NCBI RefSeq assembly: GCF_022829725.1
Contig: NZ_JAKSYG010000174.1
Span: forward strand, 1-55,455
Direction of reading: 5' to 3'
DNA length: 55,455 nucleotides
Origin: Methylobacterium sp. E-005
GTDB lineage: Bacteria > Pseudomonadota > Alphaproteobacteria > Rhizobiales > Beijerinckiaceae
Of the stretch, positions 24,031-32,486 are shown piece after piece. The notes beneath the pieces were generated by a model. That model had not been told where the DNA came from. It worked only from the letters and a program-made list of their open reading frames with translations, and made no database searches. Every line of letters begins with the position of its first letter. The first letter of the stretch is position 1. The position numbers were made by a program, and so were the translations under genes.

Positions 24031-24905
24031 CAGACGCGGCCCTCCGTGCCGAACAGCCCTTGCGGGCGCGCCACCAGCACCAGAGCCATCAGGCCGTAGA
24101 GCATCACCTCCGAATAGGCGGAGCTGAAGGCGCTCGTCAGGCTGATGACCTCGCCTGCGATCAGCCCTCCCACCACCGCACCGGGGAACGAGCCGAGCCC
24201 GCCCAGCACGATGACCACGAAGGATTGCACCATGAAGCTGGCGCCCATGTCAGGCGTCACCGAGACGACGGGGGCGTAGAGCATCCCGGCGAGCCCTACC
24301 GCGACGACGCCGATGCCGAAGACGAGGAGGAAGGTGCGGCGCACGTCGATGCCGAGGATGCCGACCATGCCGGCATTCTCGATGCCCGCCCGCACCACGA
24401 GGCCGATCGCCGTCCGGTAGAGGACGAGGTAGAGGCCGAGGAGGAGCGCCGCGACGATGCCGATCAGTTGGAGTCGGTAGGTCGGGTAGACGAGGAAGCC
24501 GAGCTTGGTCGCCCCCACGCCCCACGAGGGCACCGGCACCCGCTGGCTGTTCCCCCCGAACCACGCGCGCAATGCCTCCACGAGGACGATGCCAATGCCG
24601 TAGGTGACGAGGATCTGGTCCTCGTCTGGCCTCGCGTAGAAATGGCGGATCACCAGGCGCTCCATGGCGAAGCCGACAACCAGCATGATGGCGCAGCCGC
24701 CGAGCAGGGCGAGCAGGAAGGAATGCGTCGCTGACATCATCACGAAGGCGGTGTAGGCCCCCACGGCGAACAGCGCGCCGTGGGCGAAGTTGAGCACCCC
24801 CAGGGTGCCCAGGATGATGGTGAGCCCGCTGGACACGAGCGCCAGAAGGCTCCCGAGGGCAAGGCCGTTGAAGGCCTGAGAGAGGAGAACCGCCGTGCTG
24901 GGCAT
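24030..24905 (-). CDS. livH: ABC transporter permease LivH
   Basis: 291 residues, a polytopic inner-membrane protein with the LivH signature near the N-terminus (GLTIILGTLGVLNFAHGALF) and the EAA-like region near GIENAGMVGILGIDVRRTF. Forms the translocation pore with the LivM part of the fusion. Starts 10 bp after the binding-protein gene. The substrate is likely linked to the nitrilase reaction rather than branched-chain amino acids, by context. Confidence 0.9.
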   Translation of the reverse strand: MPSTAVLLSQAFNGLALGSLLALVSSGLTIILGTLGVLNFAHGALFAVGAYTAFVMMSATHSFLLALLGGCAIMLVVGFAMERLVIRHFYARPDEDQILVTYGIGIVLVEALRAWFGGNSQRVPVPSWGVGATKLGFLVYPTYRLQLIGIVAALLLGLYLVLYRTAIGLVVRAGIENAGMVGILGIDVRRTFLLVFGIGVVAVGLAGMLYAPVVSVTPDMGASFMVQSFVVIVLGGLGSFPGAVVGGLIAGEVISLTSAFSSAYSEVMLYGLMALVLVARPQGLFGTEGRV

Positions 24906-24915
24906 GGCCGGTCCC

Positions 24916-26220
24916 TCAGGTGTAGGGGCCGAGCTTGCAACCGAACAGGTCGGTCGGGTTCATCACGCTCTCCCCCTCGACCATGTCCACGATCTCGTAG
25001 AAATCCTCCGGCCCCTTCATCGCGGCGGGCGCCTTGCCTTTCAGGATCGGGATCGGTCGGACCATCTGGTGGTCCTCGGCACGGTAATAGACGCGGCCGA
25101 TGGTCGAGTCATAGGGCTGGCTCTTCGAGGCCTCCATCGCTTTGATCATGTCAACCGGGTTGAACCCGCCGACCCGCTCGACCGTAAGCGCCCAGAGATA
25201 GGTCTGCATGTAGGCAATGTGGGCGCCCCAGCGCGGATGATATTTGTTCTTGTCGAGGAAGCTCGCCACGAAGGTCTTGGCGAGGGGGTAGCGATCCTCC
25301 AGCGTCCACCAAAAATCGCAGGAGCCATAGACGCCTTGCATCAGTTCGGCGCCCAGTTCCTTGTCCTGGAAGGAGGACAGGTTCGGCACGACGAGCTTCA
25401 TGCTCGACAGGACGCCGAACTGCTCGGCCTGCTTGGTTGAGGCGACCGCATCGGCGCCGAAGCAGATGTTCACGAAGACGTCGGCACCGCTATTAGCGAT
25501 GTTGAGGAGCGCCGAGCTGTAATCCGCGGTGCCCAGCGGCACGGTCTCCTTCAGAACCTGTGTCCAGCCCGCCTCTTTGGCGAACTTGGCAAAAGATTCG
25601 TAGACCGTCTGGCCGTAGGTGTAGTCCGGCACCAGGAAGGCCATCTTGCGCTTGGGACCGAGTGCCTTTGCCACCACCGGGGCCAGCGCCTTGGCGGCCA
25701 TGAAGGCGTTCTGCTGCGAGCGGAAGCCGTAGCGCTGGCAGTTCTTGCCGGTGACGTCGTTCGAACCGGCAATGCCGACCATGTAGAGGACCTTGTCGCG
25801 GCTCGCGAGTTCCTCCAGGGCGATGGCCTCGGAACTGCTCACGGAGCCCGAGAACTGAATCGCCTTGTCACGCTGAATGAACTGGGTCGCCGCCTGCACC
25901 GCGACGTTGGGCTTCCCCTCCGTGTCGGCGACCTTGTAGCGAATCTGGCGTCCAAGGACGCCCTTGCCCTTCAGGCCCCAGGCAGCCGGGATCTCGCCAC
26001 CCCCGTTGATCTGCGCGATGGCGAGTTCATAGCCGAGCTTGAGGTCGTTGCCATCACCTGAGAAGACGCCTGTCAGGGGCATGTTTAGGCCGACGAAGAC
26101 GGAGTCGGCGCTGACGCCCTCCGGGAAGGTGCCGATCGCGGCGGGCGCCTGCGCCCGGGCCAAACCCGGCAGCATCAGCCCGGCGCCGCCCCCGAGGAGC
26201 AGCTTACGACGGTCGAACAT
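24916..26220 (-). CDS. ABC transporter periplasmic substrate-binding protein (type I fold, Liv/urea-like)
   Basis: 434 residues with a Tat-like signal (DRRKLLLGGGAG ... LARAQA). The mature protein has the periplasmic type-I binding fold: VFVGLNMPLTGVFSGDGNDL at the start, then YELAIAQINGGG, VADTEGKP and a C-terminal lobe. It delivers a small molecule to LivH/LivMG/LivF. Encoded 47 bp after the nitrilase gene, so the ligand could be a nitrile, an amide or the acid product; this is inference. Confidence 0.9.
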   Translation of the reverse strand: MFDRRKLLLGGGAGLMLPGLARAQAPAAIGTFPEGVSADSVFVGLNMPLTGVFSGDGNDLKLGYELAIAQINGGGEIPAAWGLKGKGVLGRQIRYKVADTEGKPNVAVQAATQFIQRDKAIQFSGSVSSSEAIALEELASRDKVLYMVGIAGSNDVTGKNCQRYGFRSQQNAFMAAKALAPVVAKALGPKRKMAFLVPDYTYGQTVYESFAKFAKEAGWTQVLKETVPLGTADYSSALLNIANSGADVFVNICFGADAVASTKQAEQFGVLSSMKLVVPNLSSFQDKELGAELMQGVYGSCDFWWTLEDRYPLAKTFVASFLDKNKYHPRWGAHIAYMQTYLWALTVERVGGFNPVDMIKAMEASKSQPYDSTIGRVYYRAEDHQMVRPIPILKGKAPAAMKGPEDFYEIVDMVEGESVMNPTDLFGCKLGPYT

Positions 26221-26267
26221 CAGGGCACATCTCCGCTTAGGCAGGGGTCGAGGTAAAGCTCAGCAAG

Positions 26268-27293
26268 TCACGCGCCGTCGCCGGGAACGGGCGCGGACAC
26301 GGTCGTGGGCGGCGGGGCCGAGCCGGGATCGCGAAAGGCCGCGGGGGCGAGGCGGCGGCGGTTCACCGTGAGGTCGAACACGTCGAAGCGGTTGTAGTAG
26401 CCGACCACGTCGTGGAACTGCTTCGGCTCGATGCAGGCTGCGAGGTCGATCTCCGCGTAGAGGATCCCCTCGTCCCGAAGGGCTTCGCCGATCTGGGCAC
26501 CGGTGGGATCGAGGAAGAACGAGGCCGCGCGCGGGGTTGCTTCCAGCACCTCGGCGGCCCGGGGATCGCAGGCGGCGATGGTGTCGAACGCCGCCCGGTC
26601 GAGCACACTCGCGGTGACAAGGCCGAAGACCTTGGCCTCGAAGCAATGGGCGCCCGCCCGGAGTCGGTTCGCGGCGAGGTTGTCGTAATTGCCTCCGCCC
26701 GCTGGGCGCCGCGTCGGCCAAACCGGCGGCCAGGACGAGATGTGGAACTGCTCGCCCTGCGCCATCAGGCTGAAGCGGGCCAGCGGATTGGTGTTCTCGC
26801 CGCAGATGAGTTGGCCGATGCGTCCGATCGCGGTCTCGACCACCCGCAGCCCGGCTCCATCGCCTGCCGCCCAGACAAGCTTCTCGTAGAAGGTCGGTAC
26901 GAGCTTGCGGTGGTGGTTGAGGATGTCGCCGCCCTCGCCGATCAGCAGGTTGCTGTTCCACAGGCAGCCGACACTCACGGGCGAACGCTCGCTGAAACCG
27001 GTGGAGACGATGACCCCCGCCGCCTTCGCGGTCTCGCGGATGCGGGCGACTTCCGGCCCGTCGACGAGGACCGACTGGTCGGCCATGCGGGTGAACAGGT
27101 CGTGATTGTCGATCGGCGCAGCCAGGGGGGCCCAGACTGGAAAGGCCGGGATGAAGGTTTCCGGGAAGGCGACGAGGGCCGCGCCGGCCCTGGCCGCTTC
27201 GTGGATGAGCGAGACCGCCTTGTCCGTAGTCGCCGTGGCGTCGAGGAAGACCGGTGCGGCATGGATGGCTGCTGCCTTGAAACGGGGATGCAT
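26268..27293 (-). CDS. aliphatic nitrilase-type carbon-nitrogen hydrolase
   Basis: 341 residues. Catalytic triad by position: Glu45 (FPETFIPAFPVW), Lys130 (HHRKLVPTFYEK) and Cys164 (LICGENTNPLARF). The EK-C arrangement and the NTNPLARF motif are those of true nitrilases, which convert a nitrile to a carboxylic acid and ammonia, rather than amidases. First gene of the minus-strand operon with the transporter, divergent from a LysR gene. A full-length proline-rich tail (AFRDPGSAPPPTT) follows the catalytic domain. The natural nitrile is unknown. Confidence 0.9.
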   Translation of the reverse strand: MHPRFKAAAIHAAPVFLDATATTDKAVSLIHEAARAGAALVAFPETFIPAFPVWAPLAAPIDNHDLFTRMADQSVLVDGPEVARIRETAKAAGVIVSTGFSERSPVSVGCLWNSNLLIGEGGDILNHHRKLVPTFYEKLVWAAGDGAGLRVVETAIGRIGQLICGENTNPLARFSLMAQGEQFHISSWPPVWPTRRPAGGGNYDNLAANRLRAGAHCFEAKVFGLVTASVLDRAAFDTIAACDPRAAEVLEATPRAASFFLDPTGAQIGEALRDEGILYAEIDLAACIEPKQFHDVVGYYNRFDVFDLTVNRRRLAPAAFRDPGSAPPPTTVSAPVPGDGA

Positions 27294-27305
27294 AGGTTAC
27301 CCTTT

Positions 27306-27320
27306 CTAAGCCGAGCTTAG
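27306..27320. promoter_or_regulatory. LysR-type operator candidate (T-N11-A)
   Basis: CTAAGC-CGA-GCTTAG is a perfect 6-bp inverted repeat in the 123-bp gap between the nitrilase and lysR genes. T at 27307 and A at 27319 fit the T-N11-A rule of LysR-type regulators. Confidence 0.55.
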
Positions 27321-27416
27321 GCGCCTCGTCCGCGGCTTGAAGCGGCCAATTCCGCAAGCGCCCTTGCACAGATCCCGAGCCGCCGACGTGGCGCGCCTCT
27401 TGCGGCGCGCGAGGCG

Positions 27417-28406
27417 ATGCGTGCCCTCGATCAGCTCGACTGGGATGAACTGAAGGTCTTCGTCCATGCCGCCCGTGGGGGCAGCCTTGCGGGTGCGGCC
27501 AAGAGGCTGCGGGTCGATCAATCGACCGTCAGCCGACGACTCGCCCATCTGGAAGCTGCCCTGGGCGTCTCCCTGTTCGAGCGTGTACCCTCCGGCCTGC
27601 GCCTAAGCGAGGCGGGCCAGCGCTTGCTGCGCCATGCGGAGCGGGTGGAGAGCGCCATCATCGCTATGGAGGAGGAGGTCACCCCCGGATCGGGGCAGGC
27701 CGGGGGCCGCGTCCGGCTTGCGACGATGGAAGGAATCGCCTCCCTCTACCTCGCCGAGCGGTTCGTGTGCCTGCACGAGACGCACCCCCACCTCACCGTC
27801 GAGCTGCTGACCTCGTCTCAGACAGTCTACGTGAACCGCCGGGAGGCCGACCTTTTCCTCAGCTTTTTTAAGCCTCCGGGACAAGGGCTCGTCTCCGAGC
27901 GGATCGGCCGCTTCCGGCTCGGGCTGTACGCCTCGCCGGGCTACCTCGACCGGGCGGGAACGCCCCAATCCATCCAGGATCTGGAGCGCCACGCCTTTGT
28001 CACCTACGTCGAGGACCTCGTGCAGGTCGATTGCGTTCGGTGGCTCGACGAGATCATTGCGGATCGGCGTACCGTGTTCCATTCGACGAGCATGATCGCG
28101 CAGAAGCAGGCGGCCGCCGGAGGGCTCGGCATCGTCCTCCTCCCAAGCTTCGCGGTTACCAGTCGCGACCTCTTGGTCCCCGTACTGCACGATGACTTGT
28201 CGACAACCCGAGATCTCTGGCTCAACGTCCACACCGACCTGCAATTCTCGCCCCGCATCAGGGCGGTTTCGGCCTTCCTGAAAACCCTGTTCCGCTCCGA
28301 CTCCTCGCTACAGGTTGATCTTCGGCATTCGCAACCGGTCTCGGCCTTGGGTGCCCCGACATCTTCAACGGACTGGTCTGAAATACCCACGCCGTTTGCT
28401 TCTTGA
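27417..28406 (+). CDS. LysR-family regulator of the nitrilase-transporter operon
   Basis: 329 residues. N-terminal winged HTH (ELKVFVHAARGGSLAGAAKR ... QSTVSRRLAHLE) and C-terminal periplasmic-binding-like effector domain (from about residue 95). Divergent from the nitrilase gene with a T-N11-A palindrome between them, the classic layout for a LysR protein that responds to the pathway substrate or product. The ribosome site is weak (GAGG 2 nt before ATG). Confidence 0.88.
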   Translation: MRALDQLDWDELKVFVHAARGGSLAGAAKRLRVDQSTVSRRLAHLEAALGVSLFERVPSGLRLSEAGQRLLRHAERVESAIIAMEEEVTPGSGQAGGRVRLATMEGIASLYLAERFVCLHETHPHLTVELLTSSQTVYVNRREADLFLSFFKPPGQGLVSERIGRFRLGLYASPGYLDRAGTPQSIQDLERHAFVTYVEDLVQVDCVRWLDEIIADRRTVFHSTSMIAQKQAAAGGLGIVLLPSFAVTSRDLLVPVLHDDLSTTRDLWLNVHTDLQFSPRIRAVSAFLKTLFRSDSSLQVDLRHSQPVSALGAPTSSTDWSEIPTPFAS

Positions 28407-28525
28407 CGACGAAAAGTATCTCCCAACTGTTGCTCGATGCGCGTTTTTGGTGAGCCGCGCCGATCATGTCCTGTGACCGCGTCGGGTCGATAGGAGGTTG
28501 TCCGCTTCTCCGATCTGCCTTTTCC

Positions 28526-28550
28526 GAAGCGGTCATTCCGCTTTCGGCCA
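28526..28550. repeat. small dispersed hairpin repeat, copy 3
   Basis: AAGCGG-TCATT-CCGCTT followed by TCGGCCA, a variant of the hairpin at 786 and 2483 with compensating arm changes. It lies between the lysR end and the FNR-like box. Confidence 0.4.
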
Positions 28551-28579
28551 ATTCCGGCCGGCCGCTTCCCGTCGGGGCA

Positions 28580-28593
28580 TTGTTTCAGATCAA
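28580..28593. promoter_or_regulatory. FNR/FixK-like box upstream of 28647
   Basis: TTGTTTCAGATCAA, one mismatch in the left arm from TTGAT-N4-ATCAA. Its reverse complement is identical over 14 nt to the box at 29819-29832. It lies 53 bp before the start of the small gene at 28647, a sensible place for an activator. Confidence 0.5.
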
Positions 28594-28646
28594 AGCGCAG
28601 CCAGATAAATTCGGCAGGTTTGAAGCGTCCTATGCGGGGAGGCTTC

Positions 28647-28862
28647 ATGCGCGAATATCTCATCACCTTCCACAAAATCGTCCTGGACGGCGCCGGACAC
28701 GATCGATGCATCGTGCAACGCCGCACGCGGCTTCGCGCGCAATCGGACGTCAGCGCGGCCTGGGAGGCCAAAGCGCTCTTCTGCCGAGCCCTCGGCATCT
28801 CCGACTGGCGGCTGCGGGCCGATACCTGCGAAGTCATGGAGCTGGCGCATTTCGTTACGTAG
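28647..28862 (+). CDS. small hypothetical protein with an FNR-like box in its promoter
   Basis: 71 residues from ATG 28647 with GGGGAGG about 5 nt upstream. It begins MREYLITFHKIVLDGAGHDR and has a helical part (SAAWEAKALFCRALGISDWR) ending LRADTCEVMELAHFVT. No signal peptide. Not a family I can name, but it has good protein character and a strong ribosome site. Possibly induced at low oxygen, given the upstream box. Confidence 0.65.
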   Translation: MREYLITFHKIVLDGAGHDRCIVQRRTRLRAQSDVSAAWEAKALFCRALGISDWRLRADTCEVMELAHFVT

Positions 28863-29034
28863 GCTCACCGCATCGCTCAGATGCCCGTTCGGGACGGAGG
28901 CGGGCTTCGGCACGGCGTAGCGCGCGATCTGGGTGCATAAGTGCCGTGCGCAGGATGCGGCGGGTTTCCGTGGTACGCGTCGAGAGCGGTTCGGGTAAGC
29001 TTGCGTCTCCGCGAGGAAGTCCGGAACCTGGTTG

Positions 29035-29766
29035 ATGTCGAGTGAGACCTGCGGCCCCGAACGGCATACGTGTCCGCACGCACGCACCGAGGGTGGCTGC
29101 GCCCACTGCCAAGTTCGCCTCCTGAGCGTGTGCGCTGCACTCACACCTGAGGAACTGAACGAAATCGAGTCGCTCAGCCGGCACGCCGTGCTCGATGCGC
29201 GCCAGACGCTGTTCTCGCAGGACGAGGAGACCACGGCCGTCTACAACGTCACCGCGGGAGCCTTACGCCTCTCGCGCCTGCTTCCGGACGGACGCCGCCA
29301 CGTCATGGGCTTCGCTCTCGTCGGCGACTTCCTTGGCCTCGCGCTGGCGGAGCGACAGACGGTGACCGCCGAGGCCCTGTCGCACGTCACCGTTTGCCGC
29401 TTCGATCGGCGGGCGTTCCATAATCTCATGGTTCGAAAGCCCCACCTCCTGCAGCGCCTGCATGAGCGCGCCGGCTACGAGCTCGGCCTCGCGCAGGAGC
29501 TCATGCTGCTGCTCGCCCGTCGTGGGGCCGAGGAGAAGGTCGCGAGCTTCCTGCTCGCCCTGCGCGGACGCTACGCGCGCATCGGCCTGACTTCGGTGAC
29601 GCTGGAGCTGCCTATGGGCCGACAGGACATCGCCGACCATCTCGGCCTCACCATCGAGACGGTAAGCCGCACGCTGACGCGGCTGGACCGCGAGAAAGTC
29701 ATCCTGATCGTACCTGGCGGGGTCCGCCTGCTCGACATACCCCGACTTGAACGCCTCGGTGGATGA
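29035..29766 (+). CDS. FNR-type oxygen-responsive regulator (four-cysteine type), copy 1
   Basis: 243 residues from ATG 29035. N-terminal cysteines include C22-x2-C25-x7-C33 (CAHCQVRLLSVC), and a further Cys follows in SHVTVCRFDRRAF. This is the set needed to bind an oxygen-labile 4Fe-4S cluster as in FnrN. The recognition helix reads TIETVSRTLTRLD, with the E-xx-SR residues that contact TTGAT-type sites in FNR. It likely activates genes such as the terminal oxidase operon 2 kb downstream at low oxygen. Confidence 0.85.
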   Translation: MSSETCGPERHTCPHARTEGGCAHCQVRLLSVCAALTPEELNEIESLSRHAVLDARQTLFSQDEETTAVYNVTAGALRLSRLLPDGRRHVMGFALVGDFLGLALAERQTVTAEALSHVTVCRFDRRAFHNLMVRKPHLLQRLHERAGYELGLAQELMLLLARRGAEEKVASFLLALRGRYARIGLTSVTLELPMGRQDIADHLGLTIETVSRTLTRLDREKVILIVPGGVRLLDIPRLERLGG

Positions 29767-30102
29767 CGCAGCCAATGAGCCTCGGCGCGCGGACGCCCTT
29801 ACTGTCGGAGCTGTTGCCTTGATCTGAAACAAGGACCCGGCTGCCCGACGGGATCAGTTCGGAGGAACTGGTCACGGAGACGCCGATGGCCGACCTGCAA
29901 GCCCAACCGCCCCAGCCATGCCCGCACAAGCCCGGCTTGTCGTAGGCGGCGCCGAGCACTGCAAGTCAGCTGCCCACTTCGTTGGCCATGTCGACCCGCC
30001 CTGGGACGCGGCTGCAAGCTCGTGGCCGATGCTCCATGCATCTCATCTCACGCAGGTCCCGGCCAACGCGCCTGACTGCTGTCGCCTTCAAGGATTGGAC
30101 CG
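29767..30102. other. gap between the two FNR-type genes
   Basis: Contains an FNR-like box (29819-29832) and a possible 19-residue peptide (29886-29945: ATG with GGAG 6 nt upstream, encoding MADLQAQPPQPCPHKPGLS). Nothing else is supported. Confidence 0.35.
29819..29832. promoter_or_regulatory. FNR/FixK-like box
   Basis: TTGATCTGAAACAA, perfect left arm TTGAT and a near right arm AACAA. It lies between the two FNR-type genes, about 270 bp before GTG 30103, and is identical in the opposite direction to 28580-28593. Confidence 0.5.
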
Positions 30103-30810
30103 GTGCCGACCGAGATCTGCGTGGACTGCCCCGTACGCGAACACGCGCTGTGCAGCAGCCTCAACGACGAGGGTGTGATCGCTTTCACCGGTCTGTGCCA
30201 GCGCCGTTGCGTCACGGCGGGCGAGACCGTGATGTGGGCGGGCGACGAGAGCCGGATCTGTGCCAATCTGGTGTCGGGCGTCCTGAAGATGGTCGCCGCC
30301 ACGGCCGACGGACGAGAGCAGATCGTAGGCTTGTTCTACCCGGCCGATTTCGTCGGTGAACCCTACGCAGAAGAGCACGCCTTCACCGTCACGGCTCTGA
30401 CCAACGCGGAACTGTGCACGGTCCAGAGACGACCCTTCGAGCACTTCCTGGAGGAGCACGCGCGGATGGAGAACCTCCTGCTCCAGCGTACCTTACGAGC
30501 GCTGAAGGAGGCGCGCGGCCGCATGCTGAGCTTGGCGCGTCTCTCGGCCGGTGAGAAGGTGGCCGGACTCCTCATCGACATGGCTGCACGAGCAGAGCGC
30601 TGTGTCCGCCGACCGGGATTGGACCACCCGGTGACCTTCGATCTGCCGATGACCCGCGGTCATATGGCAGATGTGCTCGGGATGACGATCGAGACGGTGA
30701 GCCGACAACTCACGAAGCTGAAGGGCGCCGGCGTGCTCGCCCTCTCGGGCAATCGGACGGTGACGATCAAAGATGCACATGCGCTTCGTGCTTGGGCGGC
30801 GGCCCGATAA
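30103..30810 (+). CDS. FNR-type oxygen-responsive regulator (four-cysteine type), copy 2
   Basis: 235 residues from GTG 30103 with AAGGA 8 nt upstream. Cysteines C6-x2-C9-x6-C16 near the N-terminus and one in ELCTVQRRPF give the FNR Fe-S set. The recognition helix is TIETVSRQLTKLKG, very like that of the neighbour at 29035. The two are clearly related but not recent duplicates. Together they suggest tiered control by oxygen. Confidence 0.85.
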   Translation: MPTEICVDCPVREHALCSSLNDEGVIAFTGLCQRRCVTAGETVMWAGDESRICANLVSGVLKMVAATADGREQIVGLFYPADFVGEPYAEEHAFTVTALTNAELCTVQRRPFEHFLEEHARMENLLLQRTLRALKEARGRMLSLARLSAGEKVAGLLIDMAARAERCVRRPGLDHPVTFDLPMTRGHMADVLGMTIETVSRQLTKLKGAGVLALSGNRTVTIKDAHALRAWAAAR

Positions 30811-30814
30811 GGCG

Positions 30815-31357
30815 TCAACTCGCCCGCCGGCAGAGGCTGCTGAGGAGCAGCGACTCGCCGCTAACTGTCAGGTGATCGCGGCCGAGCGCCAGGACCGCAA
30901 ACTCCTCCAAAACCATCGATTGGCGGCCCGCTGCGAAGAAGCAGCGGAGCATGTACCCGAACGTCTCGGCCGAGATCCTGCCGTTCGGTACCGGCCCCGC
31001 TTGCAGCGCGGCGATCAGGTCCTCAGCGTGCACGAGGTCATCGGTGTGGCGGGCATCGACGTGGCGTATCAAGGGTGCCGCCAACGGATCCTGCAACCCG
31101 CACCTAAAGATCTTGGTGAGGGACGCATCGCCTTCCCGCTCTCCCTCGACGAACGCGCCGAGCGCCAGGCGCAGCTGTTCAGCCTGTGTGTCTTTCGGCC
31201 AGATGGGCAAGCTGTCGGCACAGGCTTCCAACAGATCGCATAGGCACGCCAGTTGCTCGTGACGTGTCACCATGCGATCCAGGTCTGCTTCCTGAATGAT
31301 GCACGACCGTCCCGAGGCGTGTATCGGGCTGTCGGCGGACGTGTCTGACGCCATCAT
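30815..31357 (-). CDS. hypothetical protein, possibly hemerythrin-like
   Basis: 180 residues from ATG 31357, with AGGAG 6 nt upstream. Helical throughout: MVTRHEQLACLCDLLEACAD, a middle with HVDARHTDDLVHAEDLIAAL, and AAGRQSMVLEEFAVLALGRD. The spacing of His and Glu resembles bacterial hemerythrin-like proteins that bind two iron ions and sense or carry oxygen or NO, but not all ligands are in their usual places. It ends 4 bp from the end of the FNR gene (convergent) and is followed by the cyo operon. Confidence 0.5.
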   Translation of the reverse strand: MMASDTSADSPIHASGRSCIIQEADLDRMVTRHEQLACLCDLLEACADSLPIWPKDTQAEQLRLALGAFVEGEREGDASLTKIFRCGLQDPLAAPLIRHVDARHTDDLVHAEDLIAALQAGPVPNGRISAETFGYMLRCFFAAGRQSMVLEEFAVLALGRDHLTVSGESLLLSSLCRRAS

Positions 31358-31469
31358 TGATTTCTCCTGACGCACACTCGTGTGGTCATGTCGGCAGGTT
31401 CATGCACGATGAGCCGAGCGCAGCTCGGCCGCTATTGGAAGTCCCCCATCACAACCGCGACCGACCAGC

Positions 31470-31850
31470 TCAGCGCATCGTCGAGGGGGCGCTATCCGGC
31501 ATCGGCATCATGTTCGTGTTGAGGTGGTACATCACCCAGACTGAGCCGCCGATCGTCAGCACCACGATCACCGCCGTGAACAGGAAGGCGAGCAACGTCC
31601 AACCGCCCTCGGACTGCGTATCGAGGTGCAGGAAGCTGACGACGTGCACGACGATCTGGACGAGTGCCAGCGCGAAGATGATCGCCGCCGTGACCGCCGC
31701 ATTGGGCAGCGCCCCGGACATGACAAGCCAGAACGGGATGACCGTAAGCAGGATCGCGAGCGCGACGCCGATCCGGTAGCGGCGGCGGCTGCCATGCTCG
31801 CGAGCGGTCCCATGATCCTCGGGTGCGAGATGGACGGGACGGGTGCTCAA
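31470..31850 (-). CDS. cyoD: cytochrome o ubiquinol oxidase subunit IV
   Basis: 126 residues. The start is TTG 31850, overlapping the cyoC stop, with GGAG 7 nt upstream; no ATG lies in frame nearby. Three membrane helices are visible: ALAILLTVIPFWLVMSGALP, FALALVQIVVHVVSFLHL and LFTAVIVVLTIGGSVWVMYH. It stabilises the oxidase, usually by aiding heme/copper assembly in subunit I. Last gene of the operon. Confidence 0.85.
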   Translation of the reverse strand: MSTRPVHLAPEDHGTAREHGSRRRYRIGVALAILLTVIPFWLVMSGALPNAAVTAAIIFALALVQIVVHVVSFLHLDTQSEGGWTLLAFLFTAVIVVLTIGGSVWVMYHLNTNMMPMPDSAPSTMR

Positions 31851-32485
31851 CGGATCACTCCATACAGGTAGACGAAGTTGAAGACGCCGATCCAGATGAT
31901 GTCCAGGAAGTGCCAGAACATCGACAGGCACACGACCCGGCGCCTGATCTCGCCCGTCAGCCCGTGCTGACCGATCTGGACGAGCATCGTCACTACCCAG
32001 ATCAGGCCGACGGTGACGTGCGCGCCGTGCGTCCCGACCAAGGTGAAGAAGGCCGACAGGAACGCGCTGCGCTGCGGACCGGCCCCTTCGGCGATCAGGT
32101 GCGAGAACTCGTAGAGTTCGACGCCGACGAAGGCGGCGCCCAGCACACCCGTCACCGCGAGCCAGAGGCGCGTCGGGCCGATCCGACCCGCCTCCATGTG
32201 CGGCATGGCCTGCCCGAAGGTGATGGACGAGGCGAGCAGGAGCGCCGTGTTGAGGGCGACCAGCGGCAAATCGAAGATCTGCCGCGGGACGGGACCGCCG
32301 GCGTAGCTGGTGCTCACCACACCGAACATCGCGAACAGCGAGGCGAAGATGAGCGCGTCGCTCATCAGGTAGATCCAAAAGCCCAGGACCGTGGCGCCGC
32401 CGCCGTGATCGTGATCGTGATCGTCGGCGTCAAGGTGGTGCCAGGTGATGGCGGCCCCGGGGGCGGCGGTTGTGCGATGGGTCAT
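31847..32485 (-). CDS. cyoC: cytochrome o ubiquinol oxidase subunit III
   Basis: 212 residues, five membrane helices, with the subunit III features FGVVSTSYAGG, VGVELYEFSHLI, HGAHVTVGLIWVV and a HFLDIIWIGVFNFVYLYG end. A histidine/aspartate-rich N-terminal stretch (HHLDADDHDHDHGG) may bind metal. Starts 1 nt after the cyoB stop and overlaps cyoD by 4 bp (TTGA). Confidence 0.9.
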   Translation of the reverse strand: MTHRTTAAPGAAITWHHLDADDHDHDHGGGATVLGFWIYLMSDALIFASLFAMFGVVSTSYAGGPVPRQIFDLPLVALNTALLLASSITFGQAMPHMEAGRIGPTRLWLAVTGVLGAAFVGVELYEFSHLIAEGAGPQRSAFLSAFFTLVGTHGAHVTVGLIWVVTMLVQIGQHGLTGEIRRRVVCLSMFWHFLDIIWIGVFNFVYLYGVIR

Positions 32486-32486
32486 G

